Shown here one piece after another: positions 52,603 to 62,160 of a stretch of DNA of 64,000 nucleotides. Made by a program: the position numbers and the translations under genes. Position 1 is the first letter of the stretch. Each line of letters begins with the position of its first letter. The stretch is from the NCBI GenBank assembly GCA_900114885.1, contig FOUN01000010.1, forward strand, positions 93,815 through 157,814, written 5' to 3'. A model generated the notes under the pieces. It did no database searches and was not told the origin of the DNA. It was given only the letters and a program-made list of their open reading frames with translations. This DNA comes from Psychrobacillus psychrodurans. GTDB lineage: Bacteria; Bacillota; Bacilli; Bacillales_A; Planococcaceae.

Positions 52603-53550
52603 ATGCTTAAAGTAATGGATTCTTGCGAATATAATTTAATTGGTTTACAAATGTTAGCAAAAAGATTGAATGATACACATCCTCAAAAGGAGATAATCTT
52701 AGCTAAAGAAAAGGCAGCAAAAGCTGGACTGCAAGGTGAACGTAGAATAAGTGAAGTTTTTGCGAAATATACATTTCCTTTTGAATACTTTTTCGTTGAA
52801 AATATCGGATTAGATTCAAACGGTAAGTTCCAAATAGATGCTATCTTTCTTACTCCCTATTTCTTAGTAATTCTCGAAAGTAAAAATATAAGTGGGAAGT
52901 TATTTTTCAAACAAAACCCTGCGCAGTTAGAGCGCGAAACACTCGATGGTAAAATCGATGTTTTTGAAAGCCCAGAAATCCAGTTATCGCGAAATATTCA
53001 TTTGCTACAAGAATGGCTGGGAAATCATGGGCTGACAATCCCAATATACGGTGTGATTGTTCTTAGCAATCCAAAAGTGAGAGTAATTGAACCACCGAAA
53101 AAACTTAGTGCTATTCTTCCCCAAACCATCCCAGTATATTTACGTAATCTTCCCCGCGAAAATGTATATTTTGATTCTGAAAAAATGAAAAAATTTGAAA
53201 ATCAAATAAAAGTAGGTCAACAAACTTATATTCCCTTTCCAATGTGCGGACGCTGGGGTATTAATCCTAAAGATTTAAGAAGCGGTGTCCAGTGTGAAAG
53301 CTGTGATTTTCATGGAATGGAAAAAAGAAAAAATGGCTGGACTTGTCCTCGTTGTGGCTATTTTGATAAGCTCGGACATGAAAAGGCCATAAGGGATTGG
53401 TTTATGCTGATTAGCGATACTATAACTAATAAACAATGTAGAGACTTTCTACATTTAGAATCAAAATATATCGCGCACAGAATCTTGCAATCAATGAATT
53501 TAACCAAGATAGGAACATCCAAAAACACTAAGTATAAATGGATATGGTAA
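52603..53550 (+). CDS. NERD nuclease-related domain protein with zinc-ribbon tail
   Basis: 315 residues. The NERD domain (about 35-160) includes AGLQGERRISEVFAKY, QIDAIFLTPYFLVILESKN (the restriction-nuclease-like D-x-E/K core) and ISGKLFFK. Two Cys pairs occur near residues 229-247 (CESC and CPRC), typical of a zinc ribbon for nucleic acid binding. It may process DNA; the exact role of NERD proteins in Bacillales is not known. The 21-bp minisatellite follows its stop by 37 bases. Confidence 0.83.
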   Translation: MLKVMDSCEYNLIGLQMLAKRLNDTHPQKEIILAKEKAAKAGLQGERRISEVFAKYTFPFEYFFVENIGLDSNGKFQIDAIFLTPYFLVILESKNISGKLFFKQNPAQLERETLDGKIDVFESPEIQLSRNIHLLQEWLGNHGLTIPIYGVIVLSNPKVRVIEPPKKLSAILPQTIPVYLRNLPRENVYFDSEKMKKFENQIKVGQQTYIPFPMCGRWGINPKDLRSGVQCESCDFHGMEKRKNGWTCPRCGYFDKLGHEKAIRDWFMLISDTITNKQCRDFLHLESKYIAHRILQSMNLTKIGTSKNTKYKWIW

Positions 53551-53587
53551 AGCACCTGTGCATATACTGAAAAAGATAGAAAAAGAG

Positions 53588-53975
53588 TGAATCGCTAGAA
53601 TGTAGCGAAGAATCGCTAGAATGTAGCGAAGAATCGCTAGAATGCAGCGAAGAATCGCTAGAATGTAGCGAAGAATCGCTAGAATGTAGCGGAGAATCGC
53701 TAGAATGTAGAGAAGAATCGCTAGAATATAGTGGAGAATCGCTAGAATGTAGAGAAGAATCGCTAGAATGCAACGAAGAATCGCTAGAATGCAACGAAGA
53801 ATCGCTAGAATGTAGCGAAGAATCGCTAGAATGTAGCGAAGAATCGCTAGAATGTAGTGAAGAATCGCTAGAATGCAGCGAAGAATCGCTAGAATGCAAC
53901 GAAGAATCGCTAGAATGCAACGAAGAATCGCTAGAAACCAGCGAAGAATCACTAGAATGTAGAAGAAAATCACTT
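53588..53975. repeat. Minisatellite: eighteen 21-bp tandem repeats
   Basis: The unit is GAATCGCTAGAATGTAGCGA plus A, with variants GCAGC, GCAAC, GTAGA and GTAGT in the second half. I count 18 units, the last few diverged. Each unit contains CGCTA-GAATG-TAGCG, a 5-base-pair hairpin with a 5-base loop, so the array is a string of small hairpins. The length is a multiple of three, which keeps long frames open on both strands, but no frame has a start with ribosome site and translated composition is low-complexity. I regard it as non-coding. Confidence 0.85.
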
Positions 53976-54027
53976 AAATAGGGTAAATAAACACTAAGCG
54001 AAGTGTATAGAAAATTCAAAACACATC

Positions 54028-54056
54028 TTGACGCTTTAATGGAATAAAGGTACGAT
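54028..54056 (+). promoter_or_regulatory. Sigma-A promoter upstream of the SAM riboswitch
   Basis: TTGACG and TACGAT are 17 bases apart. The predicted start near 54063 lies about 25 bases before the riboswitch. Confidence 0.65.
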
Positions 54057-54084
54057 ATGTTTAATTAAAAAATTGAATAATGAA

Positions 54085-54198
54085 ATTCTTATCAAGAGAA
54101 GCCGAGGGACTGGCCCTACGAAGCTTCAGCAACCAGCCAATTAATTGGTCAGGTGCTAAATCCAGCAGACTTAACAAAGTCTGAAAGATGAGAAGGTG
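54085..54198 (+). ncRNA. SAM-I (S-box) riboswitch
   Basis: The conserved core is present in order: CTTATCAAGAGAAGCCGAGG, GACTGGCCC, CAGCAACC, GGTGCTAAATCCAGCAGA and TGAAAGATGAGAAG. P1 is formed by CTTATC and GATGAG. High S-adenosylmethionine should favour the downstream terminator and lower expression of yitJ and metH. Confidence 0.97.
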
Positions 54199-54216
54199 GT
54201 ATCTTGCATACTCGTA

Positions 54217-54245
54217 AAGCCTTCTTTTCATGGAAGGCTTTTTTA
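54217..54245 (+). terminator. Riboswitch-controlled terminator
   Basis: AAGCCTTC pairs with GAAGGCTT around TTTTCATG, followed by a T-run. It is the expression platform of the SAM riboswitch. Confidence 0.92.
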
Positions 54246-54265
54246 TATGGAGAGGATGGATACAA

Positions 54266-56125
54266 ATGGGTTTATTAGAGAAGTTACAGTCGTCTATACT
54301 GACAGCGGATGGGGCAATGGGTACGCTACTTTATTCGTATGGAATTGACTATTGCAATGAAGAATTAAACATTCAAAAGCCGGAAATCATTGAGAAGATA
54401 CATCAGGATTATATTGTGGCCGGAGCAGATATTATTCAAACGAATACGTATGGAGCGAATGCCATTAAATTGGCGCGTTACGGGCTAGAAAACCAAGTGA
54501 AAGAAATAAATGAAGCGGCTATCCAAATTGCTAAAAGAGCTGCTGCACCCGGAAACCAATTTGTCCTCGGTACGATTGGGGGCATTAGAGGAATTCGGAA
54601 AAGTGATGCCACGCTCGGTGAGATTATCCATTCACTCGATCAGCAAGCCATCCAGCTGTTAGCGGGAGATCCAGATGGTTTATTACTCGAAACCTATTAT
54701 GACTTGGAAGAATTAAAGACTACTGTGACTCATCTTCGTACCTTAACTGATATACCAATTATAGCCCAAGTATCCATGCATGAGCCTGGTATTTTGCAAA
54801 ATGGCTTACCACTTAATGATGCTCTGCTTCAGCTTGAAGCAATTGGAGCGAACATAGTTGGAGTCAACTGTCGACTAGGTCCCCATCATACAATTCAAGC
54901 ATTTGAAGGAGTAAAACTTCCGAATAAGGCTTTTCTCTCTGCTTATCCAAATGCTAGTTTACTGGATATAGATGAAGGGCGAATTGTCTATGAGTCCGAT
55001 GCTGAATATTTTGGAAAAGCGGCGTTATATCTTAGGGATGCTGGAGTACGACTAATAGGAGGTTGCTGCGGGACGACACCAAAGCATATCGAAGCAGTAA
55101 AAAAACATATTGGTCATTTAGCGCCGATTACGAGTAAGGTTGTTGAAAACAGAAAGCCGATTATTATTCAAGACGCCAAGCCGACTAACACACTGGCTCT
55201 CCATGAAAAAGCAAAAACAGAAAGGACGATTATTGTTGAGCTAGACACTCCTCGTCATCTTGACACGACTACATTCATGGAAGGTTCAGAAAAGCTATAT
55301 GCTGCTGGAATTGATGCAGTGACAATGGCGGATAACTCATTAGCCTCCCCACGTATTAGTAATATGGCAATGGGCTCGATGTTAAAACACCAAAAAAATA
55401 TTAGACCGCTTGCTCATATTACATGCCGTGATCGTAATTTAATCGGTCTTCAATCTCATTTAATGGGGCTGGATGCGCTTGGAATCCATGATATTCTTGC
55501 TGTAACTGGAGACCCGACGAAAATTGGTGATTTCCCTGGGGCGACAAGTGTTTATGATGTATCAAGCCTAGAATTGATACAACTAATCAAACAATTAAAT
55601 GAAGGTATTTCTTTCTCAGGAAAGTCACTACGAAAAAAAGCTAATTTCTCCGTAGCTGCTGCTTTTAATCCGAACGTTCGTGTTCTGGACCGTGCAGTAA
55701 AGCGACTAGAGAAGAAAATAGAATGTGGAGCAGATTATTTCATCACACAACCTGTCTACTCGAAAGATAAAATTCATGAAATTTATGAAGCGACTAAGCA
55801 TTTATCAACCCCTATTTTCATTGGAATTATGCCACTGACTAATAGTCGTAATTCAGAATTCCTTCACAACGAAGTACCAGGTATAAAATTGTCCGAAGAG
55901 GTACTGGAGCGTATGCGTTTATGTGGAGATGATAGAGAGCTAGCTACTGCAGAAGGTATACAAATTTCAAAGGAATTAATAGATACAGCAGCGAAGCTAT
56001 TCAACGGTATTTATATAATTACGCCATTTTTCCGATACGATATGTCTCTTGAATTAATTCATTATATTCAAGAGATTGATCGAAAGAAAGAGAGAGGGTT
56101 CAGCTATGTCCAAACATCTAATTGA
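54266..56125 (+). CDS. yitJ: Homocysteine S-methyltransferase / methylenetetrahydrofolate reductase fusion
   Basis: A 619-residue two-domain enzyme. The N-terminal homocysteine methyltransferase domain (about 1-290) has ILTADGAMGTLLYSYG and the zinc cysteines in NCRLGP and GGCCGTTPKH. The C-terminal MTHFR domain (about 315-610) has IIVELDTPRHLDT, ILAVTGDPTKIGDFPGATSV and a FFITQPVY-like DYFITQPVYSKDKI. ATG 54266 follows GGAGAGGA; the frame upstream to 54230 runs through the terminator. It supplies methyl-folate for MetH, whose start it overlaps. Confidence 0.95.
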   Translation: MGLLEKLQSSILTADGAMGTLLYSYGIDYCNEELNIQKPEIIEKIHQDYIVAGADIIQTNTYGANAIKLARYGLENQVKEINEAAIQIAKRAAAPGNQFVLGTIGGIRGIRKSDATLGEIIHSLDQQAIQLLAGDPDGLLLETYYDLEELKTTVTHLRTLTDIPIIAQVSMHEPGILQNGLPLNDALLQLEAIGANIVGVNCRLGPHHTIQAFEGVKLPNKAFLSAYPNASLLDIDEGRIVYESDAEYFGKAALYLRDAGVRLIGGCCGTTPKHIEAVKKHIGHLAPITSKVVENRKPIIIQDAKPTNTLALHEKAKTERTIIVELDTPRHLDTTTFMEGSEKLYAAGIDAVTMADNSLASPRISNMAMGSMLKHQKNIRPLAHITCRDRNLIGLQSHLMGLDALGIHDILAVTGDPTKIGDFPGATSVYDVSSLELIQLIKQLNEGISFSGKSLRKKANFSVAAAFNPNVRVLDRAVKRLEKKIECGADYFITQPVYSKDKIHEIYEATKHLSTPIFIGIMPLTNSRNSEFLHNEVPGIKLSEEVLERMRLCGDDRELATAEGIQISKELIDTAAKLFNGIYIITPFFRYDMSLELIHYIQEIDRKKERGFSYVQTSN

Positions 56126-59100
56126 GCAACAACTCCAAGAAAGAATACTAATTATTGACGGTGCAATGGGAACGATGATTCAAAATGCGGATCTTAATCC
56201 CGAAGATTTCGGAGGGGATGAATACGACGGTTGTAATGAGTATTTAAATATAGTAAAACCGGATGTTATTGAACATGTCCATCGTGAATATTTAGCTGCT
56301 GGTGCTGATATTATTTGTACGAATACATTTGGTGGAACTCCTGTAGTGTTAAATGAATATGATCTCGGTAATCAGGCATATGATATTAACTTTCGTGCAG
56401 CTCAGCTAGCTAAAATATGTGCAGAGGAATTTTCTACTTCGGATTGGCCGAGATTTGTAGCGGGGGCAATTGGACCGACGACAAAAACATTATCAGTCAC
56501 AGGTGGTATCACATTCGATGAACTTACGAACGACTTTTATGTGCAAGCAAAGGCTTTAGTAGAAGGTGGAGTAGATGTTATCTTACTGGAAACTAGTCAA
56601 GATATGCTGAATGTGAAGGCTGCAACAATCGGTATCAAACAGGCGTTTAAGGAATTGAATAAAGAGCTACCTATTATGATTTCAGGAACCATAGAGCCAA
56701 TGGGAACGACACTTGCAGGGCAAAGTATCGAAGCGTTCTATATTTCAATCGAGCATATTAAACCACTTTCGGTAGGCTTAAATTGTGCGACAGGACCAGA
56801 ATTTATGACAGATCATATCCGCTCGTTATCTGAGTTGTCGGATGGATATGTGAGCTGTTATCCAAATGCCGGCTTACCAGATGAAGAAGGGCATTACCAT
56901 GAATCTCCAGAATCACTCTCTAAAAAGCTAAGAGGCTTTGCTGAAAAGGGATGGTTAAATGTTGTGGGTGGATGCTGTGGAACGACCCCTGCTCATATTC
57001 GAGCAGTCCGAGAAGCAGTACAAGATCTTGCTCCACGTAAACCGGTAGAGTTGGGTCGACAAGGGCATGTTGTTTCTGGAATTGAGCCTCTTCAATATGA
57101 TGAGTCAATGCGTCCTTTATTCATAGGGGAGCGTACGAATGTAATAGGTTCTCGGAAGTTTAAACGTTTAATCGTGGATGAAAAGTTTGAAGAAGCATCT
57201 GAAATTGCGCGAGCACAGGTTAAAGGTGGAGCTCATGTTATTGATATTTGCCTCGCAAATCCCGACCGCGATGAACTAGAGGATATGACTAACTTCATGA
57301 AAGAGGTCGTGAAAAAAGTTAAAGTACCACTTGTTATTGATTCGACAGATGAAAAAGTAATAGAAGTAGCACTTAAATATTCCCAAGGAAAAGCAATCAT
57401 CAATTCCATTAACTTAGAGGACGGGGAAGAGCGATTTGAAGCAGTAATGCCTCTAGTGAAAAAGTACGGTGCGGCAGTAGTAGTTGGAACAATTGATGAA
57501 GTAGGAATGGCGGTGACAAGGGAGAGGAAGTTAGAAATCGCAGAACGTTCCTATGATTTACTAGTAAATAAATGGGGACTTGCACCAGAAGATATAATTT
57601 TTGATCCTCTTGTATTCCCAGTCGGAACAGGAGACCAACAATATATAGGATCAGCAGTTGAGACAATTGAAGGTATCCGTCTAATAAAAGAGAAGCTACC
57701 ACGAGCATTGACTATTTTAGGAGTTAGTAATGTATCATTTGGTCTTCCACCAGTTGGTCGTGAAGTGCTGAATGCTGTCTATTTATACCACTGTACGCAA
57801 GCTGGACTGGACTACGCGATTGTAAATACTGAAAAGCTTGAAAGATATGCGTCTATTCCTAAACTGGAAATAGACATGGCAAATGAGCTATTATTTACAA
57901 CGACTGATCAGACACTTGCTGATTTTACCGATTTTTACCGCGATAAAAAGAAAGAAAAGACCGAGGATGATATACCAAAAACAGTACCAGAACGTCTTGC
58001 TTATTATGTTATTGAGGGGACAAAAGAGGGACTTATCCCTGATTTAGAAGCTGCACTTCAAATGTATGATGCTCCGCTAGATGTCATTAATGGCCCTTTG
58101 ATGAAGGGGATGGCTGAAGTAGGGCGACTGTTTAATGACAATCAGTTAATAGTTGCAGAGGTTCTTCAAAGTGCAGGTGTAATGAAGGCATCTGTTGCTT
58201 ATTTGGAGCAGTTCATGGAGAAAAAAGAGGATGACTCTGGTAAAGGTAAAATCGTTCTAGCTACTGTTAAGGGCGATGTGCATGATATCGGAAAAAACTT
58301 AGTAGACATCATATTAAGTAACAATGGATATAAAGTAATCGATGTCGGAATTAAAGTAACTCCAGCGACTTTAATAGAGGTTATTCGAAAGGAAAAGCCC
58401 GATATTATTGGACTTTCTGGACTCCTTGTAAAGTCAGCACAGCAAATGGTTATTACTGCTCAAGATTTTAAAGAAGCAGGTATTGATGTCCCTATACTTG
58501 TAGGGGGTGCAGCTCTCTCTCGTCGTTTTACCGAAACGAAAATTTCCGCTCAATATGATGGACCAGTCCTATATGCAAAAGATGCGATGCAGGGACTAGA
58601 TCTTGCCAATCGATTGCAAAATGAAGAGGATAAAGAGACTTTATTAGTCGAACTTGGAGTTCAACAGGAAAAAAGAAAAATTGCAGAAGCTAATCGCTCA
58701 GCAAAGCAGGCAGTGGCTGTTTTAGAAAAACCAGTAAAAACCGTACGTGATGATGTTCGGGTATATGTACCAAAGGATGTTCGGAGACATGTACTAAAGG
58801 ATTACTCCGTCGCGCACTTACACCCATATGTGAATATGCGAACATTGATAGGTCATCATTTAGGATTAAAAGGGTATAGTGAAAAACTATTAGCAGAGAA
58901 AGACGAGCGGGCAACAAATTTACATGAATTAGTCACTGGATATTTACAGTCGGATATTTTGAAGCCACAAGGGGTATATCAATTTTTCCCTGCACAAGCG
59001 GATGGAGATGATGTAATTATCTATGACCCAACCGACTCGAAAACAGAAATCGAGCGTTTCACATTCCCACGTCAATCTGCCCAACCTTTCCTGTGTCTAG

Positions 59101-59546
59101 CAGATTATTTAAAATCTGTAGATAGTGGAGAAATGGATTATGTGGCACTAATGTTAGTTACTGCGGGACATGGAGTTCGTGGGGAAGCAGCAAAACTGAA
59201 AGAACAAGGGAAATTCTTAGAAAGTCATGCATTACAAGCAACTGCGCTAGAACTAGCAGAGGGATTTGCCGAACGAATTCATCAAGAAATCCGAGACCAA
59301 TGGGGTTTTCCTGATGCAACCGATTTTACCATGCGCGATCGTTTTGCTGCAAAATACCAAGGCCAGCGATTTTCCTTCGGGTATCCAGCATGTCCAAATC
59401 TAGATGATCAAGCAAAACTGTTTGGCTTGATAAAACCTGAAATCATTGGAGTAGAGCTTACTGAAGAATTCATGATGGAACCAGAAGCATCCGTTTCTGC
59501 CATTGTATTTGCACATCAAGATGCTAGGTACTTTGTTGTAGATTAA
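56106..59546 (+). CDS. metH: Cobalamin-dependent methionine synthase
   Basis: A 1146-residue multidomain enzyme. The homocysteine domain (1-310) has zinc ligands in LNCATGPE and GGCCGTTP. The folate-binding domain (about 330-610) has ERTNVIGSRKFKRLI. The cobalamin domain (about 640-860) has the axial histidine in DVHDIGKNLV (near 725). The activation domain (about 880-1146) has RFSFGYPACPNL. ATG 56106 lies after GAGAGGG and overlaps the end of yitJ by 20 bases, so the two are tightly coupled. B12 is required, so this organism must import or make it. Confidence 0.96.
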   Translation: MSKHLIEQQLQERILIIDGAMGTMIQNADLNPEDFGGDEYDGCNEYLNIVKPDVIEHVHREYLAAGADIICTNTFGGTPVVLNEYDLGNQAYDINFRAAQLAKICAEEFSTSDWPRFVAGAIGPTTKTLSVTGGITFDELTNDFYVQAKALVEGGVDVILLETSQDMLNVKAATIGIKQAFKELNKELPIMISGTIEPMGTTLAGQSIEAFYISIEHIKPLSVGLNCATGPEFMTDHIRSLSELSDGYVSCYPNAGLPDEEGHYHESPESLSKKLRGFAEKGWLNVVGGCCGTTPAHIRAVREAVQDLAPRKPVELGRQGHVVSGIEPLQYDESMRPLFIGERTNVIGSRKFKRLIVDEKFEEASEIARAQVKGGAHVIDICLANPDRDELEDMTNFMKEVVKKVKVPLVIDSTDEKVIEVALKYSQGKAIINSINLEDGEERFEAVMPLVKKYGAAVVVGTIDEVGMAVTRERKLEIAERSYDLLVNKWGLAPEDIIFDPLVFPVGTGDQQYIGSAVETIEGIRLIKEKLPRALTILGVSNVSFGLPPVGREVLNAVYLYHCTQAGLDYAIVNTEKLERYASIPKLEIDMANELLFTTTDQTLADFTDFYRDKKKEKTEDDIPKTVPERLAYYVIEGTKEGLIPDLEAALQMYDAPLDVINGPLMKGMAEVGRLFNDNQLIVAEVLQSAGVMKASVAYLEQFMEKKEDDSGKGKIVLATVKGDVHDIGKNLVDIILSNNGYKVIDVGIKVTPATLIEVIRKEKPDIIGLSGLLVKSAQQMVITAQDFKEAGIDVPILVGGAALSRRFTETKISAQYDGPVLYAKDAMQGLDLANRLQNEEDKETLLVELGVQQEKRKIAEANRSAKQAVAVLEKPVKTVRDDVRVYVPKDVRRHVLKDYSVAHLHPYVNMRTLIGHHLGLKGYSEKLLAEKDERATNLHELVTGYLQSDILKPQGVYQFFPAQADGDDVIIYDPTDSKTEIERFTFPRQSAQPFLCLADYLKSVDSGEMDYVALMLVTAGHGVRGEAAKLKEQGKFLESHALQATALELAEGFAERIHQEIRDQWGFPDATDFTMRDRFAAKYQGQRFSFGYPACPNLDDQAKLFGLIKPEIIGVELTEEFMMEPEASVSAIVFAHQDARYFVVD

Positions 59547-59551
59547 AAATA

Positions 59552-59579
59552 AAACACTGCCTTCTTGGCAGTGTTTTTA
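59552..59579 (+). terminator. Terminator after metH
   Basis: AAACACTGCC pairs perfectly with GGCAGTGTTT around a 5-base loop, with Ts following. Confidence 0.9.
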
Positions 59580-59635
59580 TGATGATGAAATCGATTAATG
59601 CTAAACAATAATCAATCACCCAAACAAAACAACAA

Positions 59636-60391
59636 TCACAAAGTACGACTCTTCACTCGTTTCAATTGTGCAACGATAATTACGCTAATAATCACTAGTA
59701 AAAACCACGAGCTAATTTTCCCGATATGGACGAGAGACCAAGTTTCCGCTTGGTTAGGGTATTGCCATGCTCCTAAAAAGGTCACGATATTTTCAGCGAT
59801 CCAAATAAAAAAACCAATCAATAAAAATGCGAGAATCATGGGCATTTTAAAAACCTTTTCCTTCAATTGAAAAGTTACTACTGTGCGGAAAAAGATGATT
59901 AAAAGTAAGCATTTAAGAACCCAACGAATGTCATAAGTAAAATGATGGGTAAAAAAATTGAAATAAATAAGAGTGCTAATTCCAACTGCCCAAATTGGTT
60001 TCGGCCAATTATACATATGTAGATTCATTCTTCGCCAACTTTGACAAATATAACTCGCAACACTGGCATACATAAATCCGCTATATAAAGGCACGCCAAC
60101 CACCTTACTATATGCCTCCTCTGGATATGACCAAGAACCCATATGTACTTTATATAACTCTAAACCAAGACCAATAATATGAAATAAACAAATTACCTTA
60201 AACTCATCCCAAGTCTCTAATTTTGAAACGAGCATAAATACTTGTCCAATTATACAAATGAGGAGGATAAAGTCGTATCTAGGAATAAATGGGATAGCTA
60301 CAAATTTTGAAAGGGCTAGAGCTGCAAATATGATTACTGGAAATATACAAGATAGTGCCTGTAAATATGTAAATAGTAGAAAAGAACGCAT
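59636..60391 (-). CDS. DUF817 family membrane protein (YoaT-like)
   Basis: A 251-residue integral membrane protein with about eight hydrophobic segments. LYKVHMGSWSYPEEAYSKVV, VPLYSGFMYASVASYICQSW and FLGAWQYPNQAETWSLVHIG are typical of DUF817. ATG 60391 follows AAAAGGAGT on the minus strand; the longer frame to 60451 has no ribosome site. The function is unknown. Confidence 0.85.
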   Translation of the reverse strand: MRSFLLFTYLQALSCIFPVIIFAALALSKFVAIPFIPRYDFILLICIIGQVFMLVSKLETWDEFKVICLFHIIGLGLELYKVHMGSWSYPEEAYSKVVGVPLYSGFMYASVASYICQSWRRMNLHMYNWPKPIWAVGISTLIYFNFFTHHFTYDIRWVLKCLLLIIFFRTVVTFQLKEKVFKMPMILAFLLIGFFIWIAENIVTFLGAWQYPNQAETWSLVHIGKISSWFLLVIISVIIVAQLKRVKSRTL

Positions 60392-60505
60392 ACGAGTACT
60401 CCTTTTAAACAGATATAGGAATATGGACGAACTTAAAAGAGTTTGGTTCAAGGTAGGCTAATCATGTATAATTTTCACTATGTATAAAACAATGGAGGAA
60501 TGCTC

Positions 60506-60649
60506 ATGAATTCAGTAAATCACTCAATAGAGAAGAACAAAATTTCTTTAAAGAGCATTTTGTCCAGCAGGTGAAAGAAAAAGGGATACAATAATGTAAC
60601 TGTCACGGATATCGTGGAAAAGGTAGATTATGAATTGACTCAAGTTTAA
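60506..60649 (+). pseudogene. Remnant of a TetR-family regulator gene
   Basis: GGAGGA precedes ATG 60506, but the frame stops after 22 codons. A shifted frame then reads KKKGYNNVTVTDIVEKVDYE, a good match to the TetR recognition-helix region, and stops at 60647-60649. The ligand-binding domain is absent. Confidence 0.5.
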
Positions 60650-60655
60650 TAATAA

Positions 60656-60692
60656 AAAAGTTGGTCTTGACGGATGTCAGGACCAACCAGTT
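60656..60692 (-). terminator. Terminator of the tatA gene (minus strand)
   Basis: On the minus strand GGTTGGTCCTGA pairs with TCAAGACCAACT, followed by Ts. One mismatch. Confidence 0.8.
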
Positions 60693-60896
60693 TTATTTCT
60701 TGTCTAGGTTTACTTCAGATGCTTCGACTTTCTTATCATCTTTTTCTTCATCATTTATAATATCTCGAGTCGAGGTTTTGAATTCTTTTAATGTTTGTCC
60801 AACTGCTTTGCCTAATTGAGGTAATTTAGATGGACCAAAGATAATCAAAGCAATAATTAATACAAGTATTAAACCGGGTATTCCTATGTTTGGCAT
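60693..60896 (-). CDS. tatA: Twin-arginine translocase subunit TatA
   Basis: A 67-residue protein. An N-terminal membrane helix (about 6-20) is followed by the [20 protein letters not shown] hinge and amphipathic helix, then an acidic/basic tail. It forms the pore subunit for folded-protein export. No tatC lies beside it in the window, so it may serve a remote tatC as an additional TatA. AAGGAGGAG precedes the ATG. Confidence 0.93.
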   Translation of the reverse strand: MPNIGIPGLILVLIIALIIFGPSKLPQLGKAVGQTLKEFKTSTRDIINDEEKDDKKVEASEVNLDKK

Positions 60897-60928
60897 AGAA
60901 TCTCCTCCTTCTATATATAGAATCGTTA

Positions 60929-61138
60929 TTAATATAACACATTCCGTGCAAAAATGTAAAAACGACGTTTTTTTAAGTATTCGACCATACCTTCAACTGC
61001 TAGATAAGCCAACATACCAACATTTGTATGGTGCCCACAAACGATTAAATTTTCTACATCCGACATTTGCATATCATTATTGATAGCAAAGTTATCAGGG
61101 CTATCTCCCATCATGCTAGAATGTGGATCTTTCACCAA
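60929..61138 (-). pseudogene. C-terminal remnant resembling a GMC oxidoreductase
   Basis: SPDNFAINNDMQMSDVENLI followed by VCGHHTNVGML resembles the C-terminal FAD region of glucose-methanol-choline oxidoreductases (DVENLYVAG-type). The rest of that roughly 500-residue family is missing upstream, and the apparent start has no ribosome site. A decayed fragment is the best reading. Confidence 0.35.
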
Positions 61139-61536
61139 AGTGAACAGCGATTGGGATTATGTCAATAATGTATGCTTTCATTTCCTTTACTACTTCATAC
61201 CATTTTACTACTAGAAATTCATTAGATTTATGGTCCAACTACACGAATAAGTAAATCTCCATATTCATCTGTATATACTAAATCTAAGTCTAGATATTGG
61301 TCTTTTTGCGGTTAGATAGCTCTTTAAGTTTATTATAAATTTCCGGTTATTTTAAGCGGATATACAAAATGGATGGAAAGTATAGCATTCAAAGAAGACT
61401 ATTTTTTTCGCCCCTATTTAACTAGGAATCTAAATGTTAATCATATACGTCTTAGGTCTTAGTAATTTTCCACCTTAAGTACGTATGGAATAACTAGCAG
61501 ATAGAGCATGATTAAAATAATAGAAAAGAGGCAAAA
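61139..61536. other. Intergenic region with degraded coding sequence
   Basis: On the minus strand, about 61305-61228, a short frame reads DLDLVYTDEYGDLLIRVVGP then stop, like the end of a lost gene. I see no intact gene, repeat or RNA motif in the rest. Confidence 0.3.
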
Positions 61537-61563
61537 ATGTCTCTTATGAACGAGGTGGCAAAA

Positions 61564-62160
61564 ATGGGGAAAAAGATTTATATCATTCTTAGCAATACGG
61601 GTACACTATTTTCGAAGGCGATTGGCATGTACACAAGAAAAGAATTAAACCATGCTTCTATTGCTTTTGATGAAGAATTAAATGAAATGTATAGCTTTGG
61701 TCGGAAAAGTAGTCATAATCCATTCAATGGGGGTTTCGTAAAGGAAAATCCTGTTGAAGGACTGTTCCAAAGAGCTACCTGCGCCATTTATGAGTGCGAA
61801 GTTACAGATTCTGAATATATGCGGATGAAGAGTAAAATTAGCCAAATGGAACAGCAAAAGCAATTATACAAATATAATCTAATAGGTTTGGTGTTAGTTG
61901 CAGTAAATATTGAAATGGAACGTGAGAATGCTTTCTTTTGTTCTCAATTTGTCGCTACTATTATGAAAGAATGTCCATCTTCGCGATTTCATATTGCGCC
62001 ACCTTTGGCACAACCGCATCACTTTGAACAACTTTCAGCATTAACCTTAAAATTTAAAGGAAATCTTCAAACATATGTAAGTAGTAAAAGGAACGTAGAA
62101 CAACCTATTCATGTATCAGTTTGGAGAAAGTATGCGTTTTCGATAGCAAGCTTTATGTAA
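61564..62160 (+). CDS. Permuted papain-like (NlpC/P60-related, YiiX-type) cysteine hydrolase
   Basis: A 198-residue protein. The histidine in ELNHASIAFDEELNEMYSFG precedes the cysteine in AFFCSQFVATIM, the reversed order typical of circularly permuted NlpC/P60 folds. It has no signal peptide. ATG 61564 follows GAGGTGG; ATG 61537 behind a second, similar site is the alternative. Substrates of this group include lipid, amide and peptide bonds, and none can be assigned here. Confidence 0.65.
   Translation: MGKKIYIILSNTGTLFSKAIGMYTRKELNHASIAFDEELNEMYSFGRKSSHNPFNGGFVKENPVEGLFQRATCAIYECEVTDSEYMRMKSKISQMEQQKQLYKYNLIGLVLVAVNIEMERENAFFCSQFVATIMKECPSSRFHIAPPLAQPHHFEQLSALTLKFKGNLQTYVSSKRNVEQPIHVSVWRKYAFSIASFM

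Noticed and set aside
53588..53975. CRISPR array
   Set aside because: The units are contiguous with no unique spacers, the unit is only 21 bases, and no cas genes are nearby.
53500..54019. Two long minus-strand open frames over the 21-bp repeats (Leu-His-Ser-Ser-Asp-Ser and Cys-Ile-Leu-Ala-Ile-Leu-Arg repeats)
   Set aside because: They exist only because the repeat length is a multiple of three and lacks stops in those frames. There is no ribosome site and the composition is low-complexity.
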